Part shown: positions 33,196 to 40,644 of the stretch, piece by piece | Layout of the letters: each line of letters opens with the position of its first letter | Numbering within the stretch: position 1 is the stretch's first letter | Origin: Bdellovibrio sp. | GTDB taxonomy: Bacteria > Myxococcota > SpSt-1050 | DNA length: 47,106 nt | Direction: 5' to 3' | Assembly (NCBI GenBank): GCA_020725805.1 | Contig: DYEF01000045.1 | Coordinates: 1 to 47,106 of the forward strand | Made by a program: the position numbers and the translations under genes | The notes under the pieces: model-generated | The model's input: the letters and a program-made list of their open reading frames with translations, nothing else | Databases searched by the model: none | What the model was told of the DNA's origin: nothing

Positions 33196-33232
33196 ATCCT
33201 TACCAGCTAATTTGATAGAATATTGAATTTGA

Positions 33233-33256
33233 GCCCTCAGAAATGAGGGCTTTTTT
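33233..33256 (+). terminator. Rho-independent terminator of the metalloprotease
   Basis: A perfect 7-bp stem, GCCCTCA (33233-33239)/TGAGGGC (33244-33250), with a GAAA tetraloop is followed by six T (33251-33256), 37 nt after the stop codon. Confidence 0.92.
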
Positions 33257-33331
33257 GTTATTTTTTCCGGCTTCATATAAGTCAAAATCAGGGAATGATA
33301 TGGTTCAAAACTGAGGTTTTGGGGTTAGTTT

Positions 33332-33460
33332 TCTGAGTTTCCCATTTTTAAATCTTAAAAAGTTAATTTACAGATAATTACTATACTAAGATAGTGAGAA
33401 ACCGCGCTATCATAGCTTAAGACTCTCTGAAACGAAATCCTTGGCAACTGCTGTTTGGAT
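33332..33460 (-). repeat. Dispersed ~130 bp repeat, copy 2
   Basis: The reverse complement of this stretch aligns with 1-139. The inner stem GATAGTG (33390-33396)/CGCTATC (33405-33411) has one G-T wobble and the same 8-nt loop position as copy 1. The loop reads AGAAACCG here and TGAAACCG in copy 1. It lies between the protease terminator and the convergent lipoprotein gene. In both copies the element follows the 3' end of a gene read in the same relative direction and begins with a CTGA...TTTCCCA block. Confidence 0.8.
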
Positions 33461-33485
33461 TGGGTTTATCCGGGGAAAAGGTTTT

Positions 33486-35375
33486 TTATGGTTGCCAGTC
33501 CTTGCAGCAGAGGTCATCTTTGTGTGCCGCATCGCATCTTCCTCCGCTCCTGAATAAGGTAATACAGGCCTTGACGAGTCGTACGTAGTAATCACCCATT
33601 TCATTCTTGGCAGGCTCGATATCCCTGTTGTATTCCTTATCGTACTGGTCCAGAAAGCATCCGTTCTTGTTTCTTGGGTCAGAGCAGGGGCAGAGCGGTA
33701 CCAGATCGCAGGGCTGACGTCCGACGACCCACTCATTCCATCCGGCTATTGTTGCTACCGGGATTTCCGGATTATTAAAGAGTGTTTCGAACTGTTTCCT
33801 GAAGGTCTTTCCGTGGTATTTGGGGGTGGCTGTATCCGTGTGACTCATATAGTCGGCACCGTATGCAAGCGCAATCGGGAACTGCTCGGGCAGACCATTT
33901 AGTTTTGAGATTCTCTGGAAGCAGGGTTGACCTTCGAGCGGTGATGCCTTGCATCTTTCGAGATAACTCCATTTTTCCGTTCCCTCAGGTTCGATAGCCC
34001 ACATTTTCCGGATTGTATAGTTGTTGGCAAGTGTGGAAATTGTCTTGTCGTCCGCAGGCCACTGGTCATTTACGGTCACAAGGATTAACGGTTTCCCTTT
34101 ATACACAAACTGAAGACCCGGATATTTGTTTAGGAGATTTAGTAATGTAAAAACCATATATTTGCTTGTGTCCGATGTGGTTATTGATGTAACTGGCACC
34201 CAAGGTACAATTCTTGGGGCATTCGGGACCTGACTCCATACTGCGACCATAGTAGTAAATGGTTCGATTATCATCTTTTCGGGTCTGTCACAGAGAGTAC
34301 CGGTATTGTACGGATGATTGGTTACATCCACAAAAACGAATTGTGCACCTATGTCACGCAGTGTCTCGGCGTGTTTTTTCAAAAGAGCGTTATTGTTTGT
34401 AAGACAGTAATATCCCGCCTCGGGCTCTCCCCACCAGAACGATGTCGGAGGGAAAGGATTCTGGGGCCATGGGGGCCATTGTTCCTGTCCGGCAAGGATT
34501 TTAGATAAGTCGTGGACATCTTCGGCTGAGGGGCAATGCCAGGTGTGATAGAAGACGCCGATTACAGTGTTGTTAGGATTGAAAGGTTTATCCACGCAGA
34601 GAAATTTACTCGTATCACATTTATATCGGGTGCCGGGGCAATCCGAATCCTTCTGGCATTCAACACAATAACCCTTTAAAGTGCATATGTTTCCGGAAGG
34701 TTTCCAGTCGCAGGGTTTGACATAAGGTATGCATTTGTCTCTGCATATCCCGTTAAAACAGCCCCTGTTAATGTCTTTGCAATCCTCGTCTTTGCTGCAT
34801 TCCGGATAAATAACCTGTCCGGCATCATACCCGGTGTCAAAAGATACATCGCTGATATCGCTATATATATCACTTATGTTCGCCGTATCGGTTCCGGTGT
34901 CATTTGATGTCTCTTCAGTATCAGTTCCATAGTCCGTAAAAGAATCCTGATAAATATCGGTTCCGCCGTCATTAATGATATTTGTTTTGCATAGAGAGGT
35001 ATCATATCCGGAGCAGTCTTTTTTACATTCTGCCAGACCCGATATAAACCGGCTGTCCAGTTCCCTGCAATCTCTGGTATCTTTGTCGCATATCTCTCCG
35101 GTCTCTTTTATGCCGTTACCGCAATTGATATTGTGAATATCGTCCAATACATGCAAATCACTAAAAGCCCTATCTTCGGATAGAGCGGTGTCGCTCTCTG
35201 TATCAGCAGTCTCTTCTCCGGTTTCATCAGATTCATTGTCAAGAGGGGATTCAGATACAGAATCTTTAGGGTTCTTATTAATAGTGTCCAGAAGCCCGGA
35301 TTCCTCTTCTGAATTACAGGAGAAAATAAATAGTACAAAAAAACCCAGCAGCAGTATGAAATATCTGTTGCGCAT
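33486..35375 (-). CDS. Cys-rich and Asp/Thr-rich lipoprotein with GH99/GH71-like domain
   Basis: A 629-residue lipoprotein. MRNRYFILLLGFFVLFIFSC places the lipidated Cys at position 20. A Ser/Glu/Asp/Thr-rich linker holds a CGNGIKETGEICD unit typical of myxobacterial secreted proteins. A second linker with DTGYDAG leads to CxxDxDC-type repeats (CSKDEDC, CQKDSDC). The C-terminal ~350 residues read VIGVFYHTWHCP, AQFVFVDVTNHP, KPLILVTVNDQW and AGWNEWV, like the barrel of GH99/GH71-type glycoside hydrolases or WbsX-like proteins. Substrate and catalytic residues could not be assigned. It likely acts on the cell surface on an alpha-linked glycan. GAGGG upstream supports the start. Confidence 0.8.
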   Translation of the reverse strand: MRNRYFILLLGFFVLFIFSCNSEEESGLLDTINKNPKDSVSESPLDNESDETGEETADTESDTALSEDRAFSDLHVLDDIHNINCGNGIKETGEICDKDTRDCRELDSRFISGLAECKKDCSGYDTSLCKTNIINDGGTDIYQDSFTDYGTDTEETSNDTGTDTANISDIYSDISDVSFDTGYDAGQVIYPECSKDEDCKDINRGCFNGICRDKCIPYVKPCDWKPSGNICTLKGYCVECQKDSDCPGTRYKCDTSKFLCVDKPFNPNNTVIGVFYHTWHCPSAEDVHDLSKILAGQEQWPPWPQNPFPPTSFWWGEPEAGYYCLTNNNALLKKHAETLRDIGAQFVFVDVTNHPYNTGTLCDRPEKMIIEPFTTMVAVWSQVPNAPRIVPWVPVTSITTSDTSKYMVFTLLNLLNKYPGLQFVYKGKPLILVTVNDQWPADDKTISTLANNYTIRKMWAIEPEGTEKWSYLERCKASPLEGQPCFQRISKLNGLPEQFPIALAYGADYMSHTDTATPKYHGKTFRKQFETLFNNPEIPVATIAGWNEWVVGRQPCDLVPLCPCSDPRNKNGCFLDQYDKEYNRDIEPAKNEMGDYYVRLVKACITLFRSGGRCDAAHKDDLCCKDWQP

Positions 35376-35567
35376 TAATGACCCTCTTGAAAACTAAACT
35401 GGTTATCGTCATAAATGTTATGTTTTGAACAAATCATTTGGTTAGTAATATATAACCCAATTATAACTATTTTTACACTACTATTTTCGTTTTGTTGCAT
35501 AAATCATACATTTATTACTGAAAGAAAAGAAAATCGGCCGGAATTGATACAGACCGCCGGTACCAGT

Positions 35568-35603
35568 TATGAGGTTTTGTGGTGTTTTGGCTATGAGGTT
35601 TTG
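35568..35603 (+). repeat. Two 12-bp direct repeats 24 bp apart
   Basis: TATGAGGTTTTG occurs at 35568-35579 and 35592-35603. The 24-bp period and the location about 110 bp upstream of the -35 box would suit an activator bound twice on one DNA face, although 24 bp is slightly more than two helical turns. Confidence 0.55.
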
Positions 35604-35710
35604 ATATGTCATCTAATTGTTTGATTTTATTGGACAGATAAGCACTTTTTCTGAAACCTTTTGGCAAAACAAATACCATAAAACATTAATTAAATATTTT
35701 GATTTTTTAT

Positions 35711-35740
35711 TTGACACAATGCGTAAAGTATTGTTGTATT
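35711..35740 (+). promoter_or_regulatory. Promoter candidate of the hdr-flx-hyd operon
   Basis: A consensus TTGACA (35711-35716) is followed after 18 nt by TGTATT (35735-35740). A transcript from here would have a leader of about 120 nt that includes the short ORF and the hairpin before hdrC. Confidence 0.5.
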
Positions 35741-35786
35741 TTCCCTACAATTAAAGGGGAGGACGACGTGTGAATTAGTGGAAGTG

Positions 35787-35804
35787 TATATGGAATTTCA
35801 TATA
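35787..35804. promoter_or_regulatory. Perfect dyad in the hdr leader
   Basis: TATATG (35787-35792) and CATATA (35799-35804) are exact reverse complements around GAATTT. The arms are those of the dyad at 30441-30462, with a 4-bp shorter spacer. Confidence 0.4.
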
Positions 35805-35855
35805 ACCAAAATCAATTGCAGTATTTACCACCTGATTAAGGTGGTATTTTATTAA
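35790..35855 (+). CDS. Possible 21-codon leader peptide upstream of hdrC
   Basis: ATG at 35790 opens a frame reading MEFHITKINC and ending VVFY before TAA at 35853-35855. GGAAG lies five bases upstream. The frame runs right through the hairpin at 35826-35853 and stops just before the hdrC ribosome site, as in attenuation or translational-coupling leaders. No run of a single control amino acid is present, so a chance ORF remains quite possible. Confidence 0.3.
   Translation: MEFHITKINCSIYHLIKVVFY
35826..35853 (+). promoter_or_regulatory. Attenuator-like hairpin before hdrC
   Basis: TACCACC (35826-35832) and GGTGGTA (35840-35846) form a perfect 7-bp stem with a TGATTAA loop. TTTTATT follows at 35847-35853. 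The hairpin ends four bases before the AAGGAGGTG ribosome site, so it could end transcription early or control ribosome access. Confidence 0.6.
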
Positions 35856-35869
35856 AAAGGAGGTGCTGT

Positions 35870-36424
35870 TTGTCATCTCATTCAAATGCAAAACATAAGG
35901 AAAGAATGACACTCGCTGATGAGATTGAGGAACTTACAGGCATTAATCCCCTGAAGTGTTATCAGTGCGGCAAATGTTCTGCGGGCTGTCCCGTAAGGAT
36001 ATTTATGAAGGTCTCCCCCAATAAGGTTGTGAGACTTGTTCAGCTCGGGCTTGACGATGAGGCTCTGAAATCAGAGACGATATGGATGTGTGCAGGTTGT
36101 CTTACCTGTTCAACGAGGTGCCCTCAGAACTTTGACCTTGCAAAATTTATGGACGCCCTAAAGGAGATAGCAATTAAGAAGGGCGTAATTACGAGAAAGG
36201 ACATTCTCAAATTCCATAAGGCATTTCTAAAGCAGATTGAGGCAAACGGGAAGGCTTTTGAATTCGGGCTCATCAGGGATTATAAACTTGCTACCTTCAA
36301 TCTCTTTCAGGATATGGATATTGCCCCTGAGATGTTCTTTAAGGGTAAGATAAAGCTCTTCCCGCACAAGATAAAGAACAGGGATGCCATAAAGAAGATT
36401 TTTGACAAAGCAAATAAGGAGTAA
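35870..36424 (+). CDS. hdrC: Heterodisulfide reductase subunit C-like iron-sulfur protein
   Basis: A 184-residue HdrC with two [4Fe-4S] motifs, CYQCGKCSAGCPV and CAGCLTCSTRCPQNFD. It passes electrons between HdrA and the catalytic HdrB. It starts with TTG at 35870, which has an almost perfect ribosome site (AAGGAGGTG) five bases upstream. The first ATG, at 35906, has only a poor site. It is the first gene of an eleven-gene redox operon. The TTG start may lower translation of the first subunit. Confidence 0.92.
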   Translation: MSSHSNAKHKERMTLADEIEELTGINPLKCYQCGKCSAGCPVRIFMKVSPNKVVRLVQLGLDDEALKSETIWMCAGCLTCSTRCPQNFDLAKFMDALKEIAIKKGVITRKDILKFHKAFLKQIEANGKAFEFGLIRDYKLATFNLFQDMDIAPEMFFKGKIKLFPHKIKNRDAIKKIFDKANKE

Positions 36425-36427
36425 AGG

Positions 36428-37312
36428 ATGGATATAGGATACTATCCCGGTTGTTCACTTACGGGTACTGCAAAAGAGTATGACCAGTCTATCAGGAGGG
36501 TCTTTTCGGAGCTTGGAATAAATCTTGTGGAACTGGACGACTGGTCCTGCTGCGGTGCCACATCTGCCCACGCAACAAACCATCTTCTCTCGGTTGCCCT
36601 GCCTGCGAGGAATCTGTCACTGGCAAAAAAGCAGGGACTTAAAGAGATATTTATTCCGTGTGCCGCCTGCTACAACAGGTTTGTAGTAGCAAAGTATGAG
36701 ATGGAGAAGAATCCCGGGCTGAAAAAGAGAGTGGAGGAAATGATCGAGGAGAAGGCCGATACCGATATTGGTATCGTAAATATGGTTGAGATGTTTCAGC
36801 GTATTGACAAAGAATTGATTCTGGCAAAGAGGCAGAAGGAACTGAAGGGTTTCAAGGTGGCGGCATATTACGGCTGCCTGCTTGTGAGACCAAACAGTAT
36901 TACACAGTTTGATGATGCCGAGATGCCGACATCGATGGAAGAGATTATAAAACTTACGGGTGCAGAGCCGGTCGACTGGAATTTCAAGGTTGAATGCTGC
37001 GGGGCATCCCATTCCATTACGAATATGAACGTCGTCCTTACGCTCTCGAAGAGGATTATCGATGATGCCGCTGAAAACGGGGCCGAGGCAATCATTGTAG
37101 CCTGCCCGATGTGTCATTCCAATCTGGATATGAGACAGAGGAATATTTCGAAGCAGGATTCACAACATAAGAATATGCCCATACTTTATCTCTCCGAACT
37201 GATAGGACTTTCTCTCGGTCTCGACAAGGAGAGTCTGGGACTCGGACTGCACTTTACAGATACCGAACCGGTCTTATCCCGTTTCTCAACTGCAATCGTA
37301 GCAAAGGAGTAA
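36428..37312 (+). CDS. hdrB: Heterodisulfide reductase subunit B-like catalytic protein
   Basis: A 294-residue HdrB with two CCG domains that carry the noncubane [4Fe-4S] clusters. Visible pieces are YYPGCSLTGTAKEYDQS, WSCCGATSAHA and PCAACYNRF in the first half, and YYGCLLVRP, VECCGASHS and ACPMCHSNLD in the second. In methanogens this subunit reduces CoM-S-S-CoB. In bacteria the acceptor is not settled and may be a different disulfide or a protein such as DsrC. It follows hdrC by 3 nt. Confidence 0.94.
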   Translation: MDIGYYPGCSLTGTAKEYDQSIRRVFSELGINLVELDDWSCCGATSAHATNHLLSVALPARNLSLAKKQGLKEIFIPCAACYNRFVVAKYEMEKNPGLKKRVEEMIEEKADTDIGIVNMVEMFQRIDKELILAKRQKELKGFKVAAYYGCLLVRPNSITQFDDAEMPTSMEEIIKLTGAEPVDWNFKVECCGASHSITNMNVVLTLSKRIIDDAAENGAEAIIVACPMCHSNLDMRQRNISKQDSQHKNMPILYLSELIGLSLGLDKESLGLGLHFTDTEPVLSRFSTAIVAKE

Positions 37313-37318
37313 TCTGAA

Positions 37319-39316
37319 ATGATGAGAATAGGTGTTTTTGTATGTCACTGCGGTGAAAATATCGGCAAGACAGTAGATTGCCCCACTGTTGCCAAAGAGG
37401 CAATCAAACTTCCGAATGTGGTCTATTCGATTGACTACAAATATATGTGTTCTGACCCCGGACAGAATATGATAAAGCAGGCAATCGCCGAGCATAAGCT
37501 CAACGCTGTCGTTGTTGCCTCCTGTTCACCTCATATGCACGAAAAGACTTTCAGAAAGGCCTGTGCTCAGGCGGGTCTGAATCCTTATATGTGTGAGATT
37601 GCAAATGTCAGGGAACACTGCTCGTGGGTCCACGACAATGTGGAGGAGGCCACAAAAAAGGCGGTCGATTTAATAAGAATGACAGTCGAGAGAATCAAGT
37701 TCAATTTCCCGCTCTCGGAAATCAAGGTTCCCATTACGAAGAAGGCTCTCGTTATCGGTGGCGGAATCTCCGGTATTCAGGCAGCGCTAGATATAGCAGG
37801 TGCCGGATTCAAGGTAATCCTTGTCGAAAAGGAACCCTCGATAGGCGGTCATATGAGTCAGCTCTCCGAGACCTTCCCGACACTTGACTGTTCACAGTGT
37901 ATTCTGACACCCAGAATGGTAGAGGCTTATCAGCATCCGAATATCAAACTCTATACTTATTCCGAGGTTGATAATGTAGACGGATTCATCGGGAACTTCA
38001 AGGTTACTATACGTAAGAAGGCACGTTCCGTAAAAGAGAATCTCTGCACAGGATGCGGACTCTGTGTCCAGAAATGCCCGATAAAGAAGGCTCCTTCCGA
38101 ATTCGACGAGGGACTTGCAAACAGACCTGCAATCTATGTCCCGTTCCCGCAGGCAGTTCCGAATATTCCTGTAATCGACAGGACAGTCTGTACATTCTTT
38201 AAGACTGGCAAATGTCAGATGTGCAAGAAGGTCTGCGGAAGGGATGCCATAGATTTCGAGCAGAAGGACGAACTTATTACTGAGGATGTGGGCGCAATCA
38301 TCGTTGCAACAGGTTATAAGCTTTATAAGATAGATAAGAAATCAAAGGATGCAGCGGTTAAGGGTTATGGTGAATACGGCTACGGCAAATACAAGGATGT
38401 TATCGACGGATTGCAGTTCGAGAGAATTGCAAGCGCTTCAGGTCCTACTGCCGGTGAAATACTCAGACCATCGGACAAGAAACAACCCAAAAAGGTTGTC
38501 TTCATCCAGTGCGTGGGCTCCAGAGACCCGTCGAAGGGGTTCGAGTACTGCAGCAAGATCTGTTGTATGTACACTGCAAAACACGCAATGCTATATAAGC
38601 ACAAGGTTCACGACGGTGAGGCCTATGTATTTTATATGGATATACGTGCAGGCGGCAAGGGTTATGACGAGTTCGTAAGGAGGGCCATCGAGGAGGACCA
38701 CGTAAAGTACATAAGGGGAAGGGTCTCAAGAGTCTACGAGAAGAAGGGAAAATATATTGTAAAAGGCGAGGATACGATTTCGGGAGTGCCGGTTGAAATC
38801 GAGGCCGATATGGTGGTACTTGCAACTGCAATCGTTGCCCAGCCTGAGGCGGCAAAACTCGCACAGACACTGGGAATTCCGTATGACAAGTATGGATTCT
38901 ATGCAGAGGTCCATCCGAAGCTGAGACCTGTCGAATCCTCGAGCGGCGGAATCTTTCTCGCCGGTGCCTGTCAGTCGCCGAGGGATATTCCTGAATCGGT
39001 GGCAATGGCATCTGCTGCGGCGAGTAAGGCTCTCGTTCTCTTTGGGAATGAGATGCTGGAGCGCGAACCGATTGTTGCAAAGGTCAACGAGAATACCTGT
39101 GTGGGCTGTTTCTACTGCAAAAAAGTCTGTGCCTACAATGCAATTGAACTGAAAGAGATAAAGGATAAGAAGGGGAATCTTGTAAAGGTGGTTGCGTCGG
39201 TCAATACCGGTCTCTGTCAGGGGTGCGGTACGTGCAATGCAACCTGCCCCTCGAAGTCCATCGAACTTATCGGATTCAATGACGAGCAGATTTTCTATCA
39301 GATAAAGGCACTCTAA
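37319..39316 (+). CDS. hdrA: Heterodisulfide reductase subunit A-like, electron-bifurcating flavoprotein
   Basis: A 665-residue HdrA. An N-terminal iron-sulfur domain begins MRIGVFVCHCGENIGK. The FAD-binding site is VIGGGISGIQAALDIAGAG followed by EKEPSIGGHMSQL, with LDCSQCILTPRM after it. Ferredoxin-type motifs are CTGCGLCVQKCP, CQMCKKVC, CVGCFYCKKVC and CQGCGTCNATCP. HdrA splits electron pairs between ferredoxin and HdrB. The position that is selenocysteine in some HdrA proteins is read with a Cys codon here. It is followed by the mvhD-type gene. Confidence 0.95.
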   Translation: MMRIGVFVCHCGENIGKTVDCPTVAKEAIKLPNVVYSIDYKYMCSDPGQNMIKQAIAEHKLNAVVVASCSPHMHEKTFRKACAQAGLNPYMCEIANVREHCSWVHDNVEEATKKAVDLIRMTVERIKFNFPLSEIKVPITKKALVIGGGISGIQAALDIAGAGFKVILVEKEPSIGGHMSQLSETFPTLDCSQCILTPRMVEAYQHPNIKLYTYSEVDNVDGFIGNFKVTIRKKARSVKENLCTGCGLCVQKCPIKKAPSEFDEGLANRPAIYVPFPQAVPNIPVIDRTVCTFFKTGKCQMCKKVCGRDAIDFEQKDELITEDVGAIIVATGYKLYKIDKKSKDAAVKGYGEYGYGKYKDVIDGLQFERIASASGPTAGEILRPSDKKQPKKVVFIQCVGSRDPSKGFEYCSKICCMYTAKHAMLYKHKVHDGEAYVFYMDIRAGGKGYDEFVRRAIEEDHVKYIRGRVSRVYEKKGKYIVKGEDTISGVPVEIEADMVVLATAIVAQPEAAKLAQTLGIPYDKYGFYAEVHPKLRPVESSSGGIFLAGACQSPRDIPESVAMASAAASKALVLFGNEMLEREPIVAKVNENTCVGCFYCKKVCAYNAIELKEIKDKKGNLVKVVASVNTGLCQGCGTCNATCPSKSIELIGFNDEQIFYQIKAL

Positions 39317-39332
39317 AGAGAGGTATAATACT

Positions 39333-39779
39333 ATGTCAGATTCAAGTTTTGAACCGAAGATTGTGGCATTTGTCTGTAACTGGTGTACTTATACCGGTGC
39401 AGACCTTGCCGGTACTTCAAGGATGAAATATCAGTCGAATGTGAGGATGATCAGACTCCCCTGTACCGGGAGAATAGACCCGATGTTTATTATCAAGGCC
39501 TTCGAGTCCGGTGCAGACGGTGTTCTCGTGTCCGGCTGCCATCCCGGGGATTGCCATTATACCGCCGGCAATTATCACGCACGGAGAAGATGGATTCTCT
39601 TCAGGCAGCTTCTGAAATTCGTAGGGATAGACGAATCCAGAGTCTTCTTCTCGTGGGTCTCTGCCTCCGAGGGGAAAAAGTGGGTAGATGTTATCAATGA
39701 GGTTACAGATACGGTCCGCAGCAAAGGTCCGTTCACGAATTACCAGAAACTTAATAAGGAGTTTACAATAAATGGCTGA
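39333..39779 (+). CDS. mvhD: MvhD/FlxD-type iron-sulfur protein
   Basis: A 148-residue protein of the MvhD (FlpD) family with [2Fe-2S]-type cysteines. The motifs are AFVCNWCTYTGADLAG, RLPCTGRIDP and VSGCHPGDCHYTAGN. MvhD links an electron donor, either a hydrogenase or the NADH-oxidising Flx subunits, to HdrA. The end overlaps the next gene by 8 nt. With no MvhA/MvhG hydrogenase beside it, the FlxD role is more likely. Confidence 0.92.
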   Translation: MSDSSFEPKIVAFVCNWCTYTGADLAGTSRMKYQSNVRMIRLPCTGRIDPMFIIKAFESGADGVLVSGCHPGDCHYTAGNYHARRRWILFRQLLKFVGIDESRVFFSWVSASEGKKWVDVINEVTDTVRSKGPFTNYQKLNKEFTING

Positions 39780-40632
39780 CATAATTTCTATAGCAAGAGG
39801 TGTTTTCGAGAATAAAAAGGCCGATATTCTTATCGGATATACAAAGGCTACTTCAGAGGGAAGGACAAGGCCGGTTATCGTCAGGAGCGCTGATGAGGTG
39901 CAGAATCTTGTGCTCAATTCATCCTGCCTGAACAATCTCGCGACTTACCTGACACGCAAAGAGAATAAGGGGAAAAAGGTTGCAATTGTTGCCAAGGGTT
40001 GTGATATAAAGTCCATTGTCCAGCTGATTGCAGAGAGTCAGATTAAGAGAGAGAATGTCTATATAATCGGGGTAAAATGCAACGGTGTAAAGCGGAGTTT
40101 CGAGGGCGAGGATTCAAAGAAGATCGCCGAGAAATGTCTTAACTGCAATGTCAGGACTCCTCACCTTGCAGACGAGACGGTTGATATGAGTGATGAAGGG
40201 TTGACCGGAAAGGATGAGAAGGCCGAACTTATCGAAAAACTCGACTCTATGAGCGCCGAAGAGAGATTTGCCTTCTGGGAAGAGCAGTTTGAAAAGTGTA
40301 TAAAGTGTTATGCCTGCCGTCAGGCCTGCCCGCTCTGTTACTGCGAAAGATGTATTGCCGATAAATCTATGCCGAGATGGGTTGAGTCGAGTCCCACAAA
40401 GAGGGGGAATTTTGCATGGAATATAGTGAGGGCGTTTCACCTGTCCGGCAGATGTATAGGTTGCAATGAGTGTGAGAGAGTCTGTCCGGCCGGAATACCG
40501 CTCTCCCTTCTGAACAGAAAGATGGTTATGGTGGCAAAATCCGAATTCGGTTATGAGTCCGGTATGAGTGCAGATGCGCCCACTCTGATAGGCACCTATG
40601 ACCTAAAGGACAAAGAGGAATTCATTAAATAA
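39772..40632 (+). CDS. FlxC-like iron-sulfur protein with FrhB-like N-terminus
   Basis: A 286-residue protein. The first ~130 residues (KKVAIVAKGCDIKSIVQLIA, GVKCNGV) resemble the N-terminal part of coenzyme F420 hydrogenase/dehydrogenase beta subunits. The second half carries a dense cysteine motif, CIKCYACRQACPLCYCERC, and a further ferredoxin motif, CIGCNECERVCPAGIPLSL. By content and place between the MvhD-type protein and the FlxB/A pair it corresponds to the third Flx subunit of bacterial FlxABCD-HdrABC complexes. It probably bridges electrons between them. The gene symbol is left blank because this assignment is mainly by context. Confidence 0.75.
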   Translation: MADIISIARGVFENKKADILIGYTKATSEGRTRPVIVRSADEVQNLVLNSSCLNNLATYLTRKENKGKKVAIVAKGCDIKSIVQLIAESQIKRENVYIIGVKCNGVKRSFEGEDSKKIAEKCLNCNVRTPHLADETVDMSDEGLTGKDEKAELIEKLDSMSAEERFAFWEEQFEKCIKCYACRQACPLCYCERCIADKSMPRWVESSPTKRGNFAWNIVRAFHLSGRCIGCNECERVCPAGIPLSLLNRKMVMVAKSEFGYESGMSADAPTLIGTYDLKDKEEFIK

Positions 40633-40644
40633 ACGGAGTAAACG

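Larger units (their letters stand above)
35376..35869. other. 494-bp AT-rich intergenic region upstream of the hdr operon
   Basis: This gap separates the divergent lipoprotein gene and hdrC. It holds a pair of 12-bp direct repeats (35568-35579, 35592-35603), a promoter candidate (35711-35740), a short dyad (35787-35804), a possible 21-codon ORF (35790-35855) and an attenuator-like hairpin (35826-35853). No further gene was seen in 35400-35560. Confidence 0.7.

Noticed and set aside
33295-33336. Tiny frame (MIWFKTEVLGLVF) ending at the TGA of the repeat boundary
   Set aside because: Thirteen codons after a terminator and without a ribosome site. Considered as the remnant of a gene cut by the repeat, but too short to support.
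33410-33736. Frame overlapping the 3' end of the lipoprotein gene and the repeat
   Set aside because: It is out of frame with the glycosidase-like protein, which has better coding features, and it has no ribosome site.
35568-35603. Possible CRISPR remnant from the two direct repeats
   Set aside because: Only two short repeats with a 12-bp spacer and no cas genes. An operator pair is more plausible.
38502-39080. 192-codon antisense frame within hdrA
   Set aside because: hdrA is unmistakable on the plus strand, and the antisense frame is Arg/Pro-rich noise.
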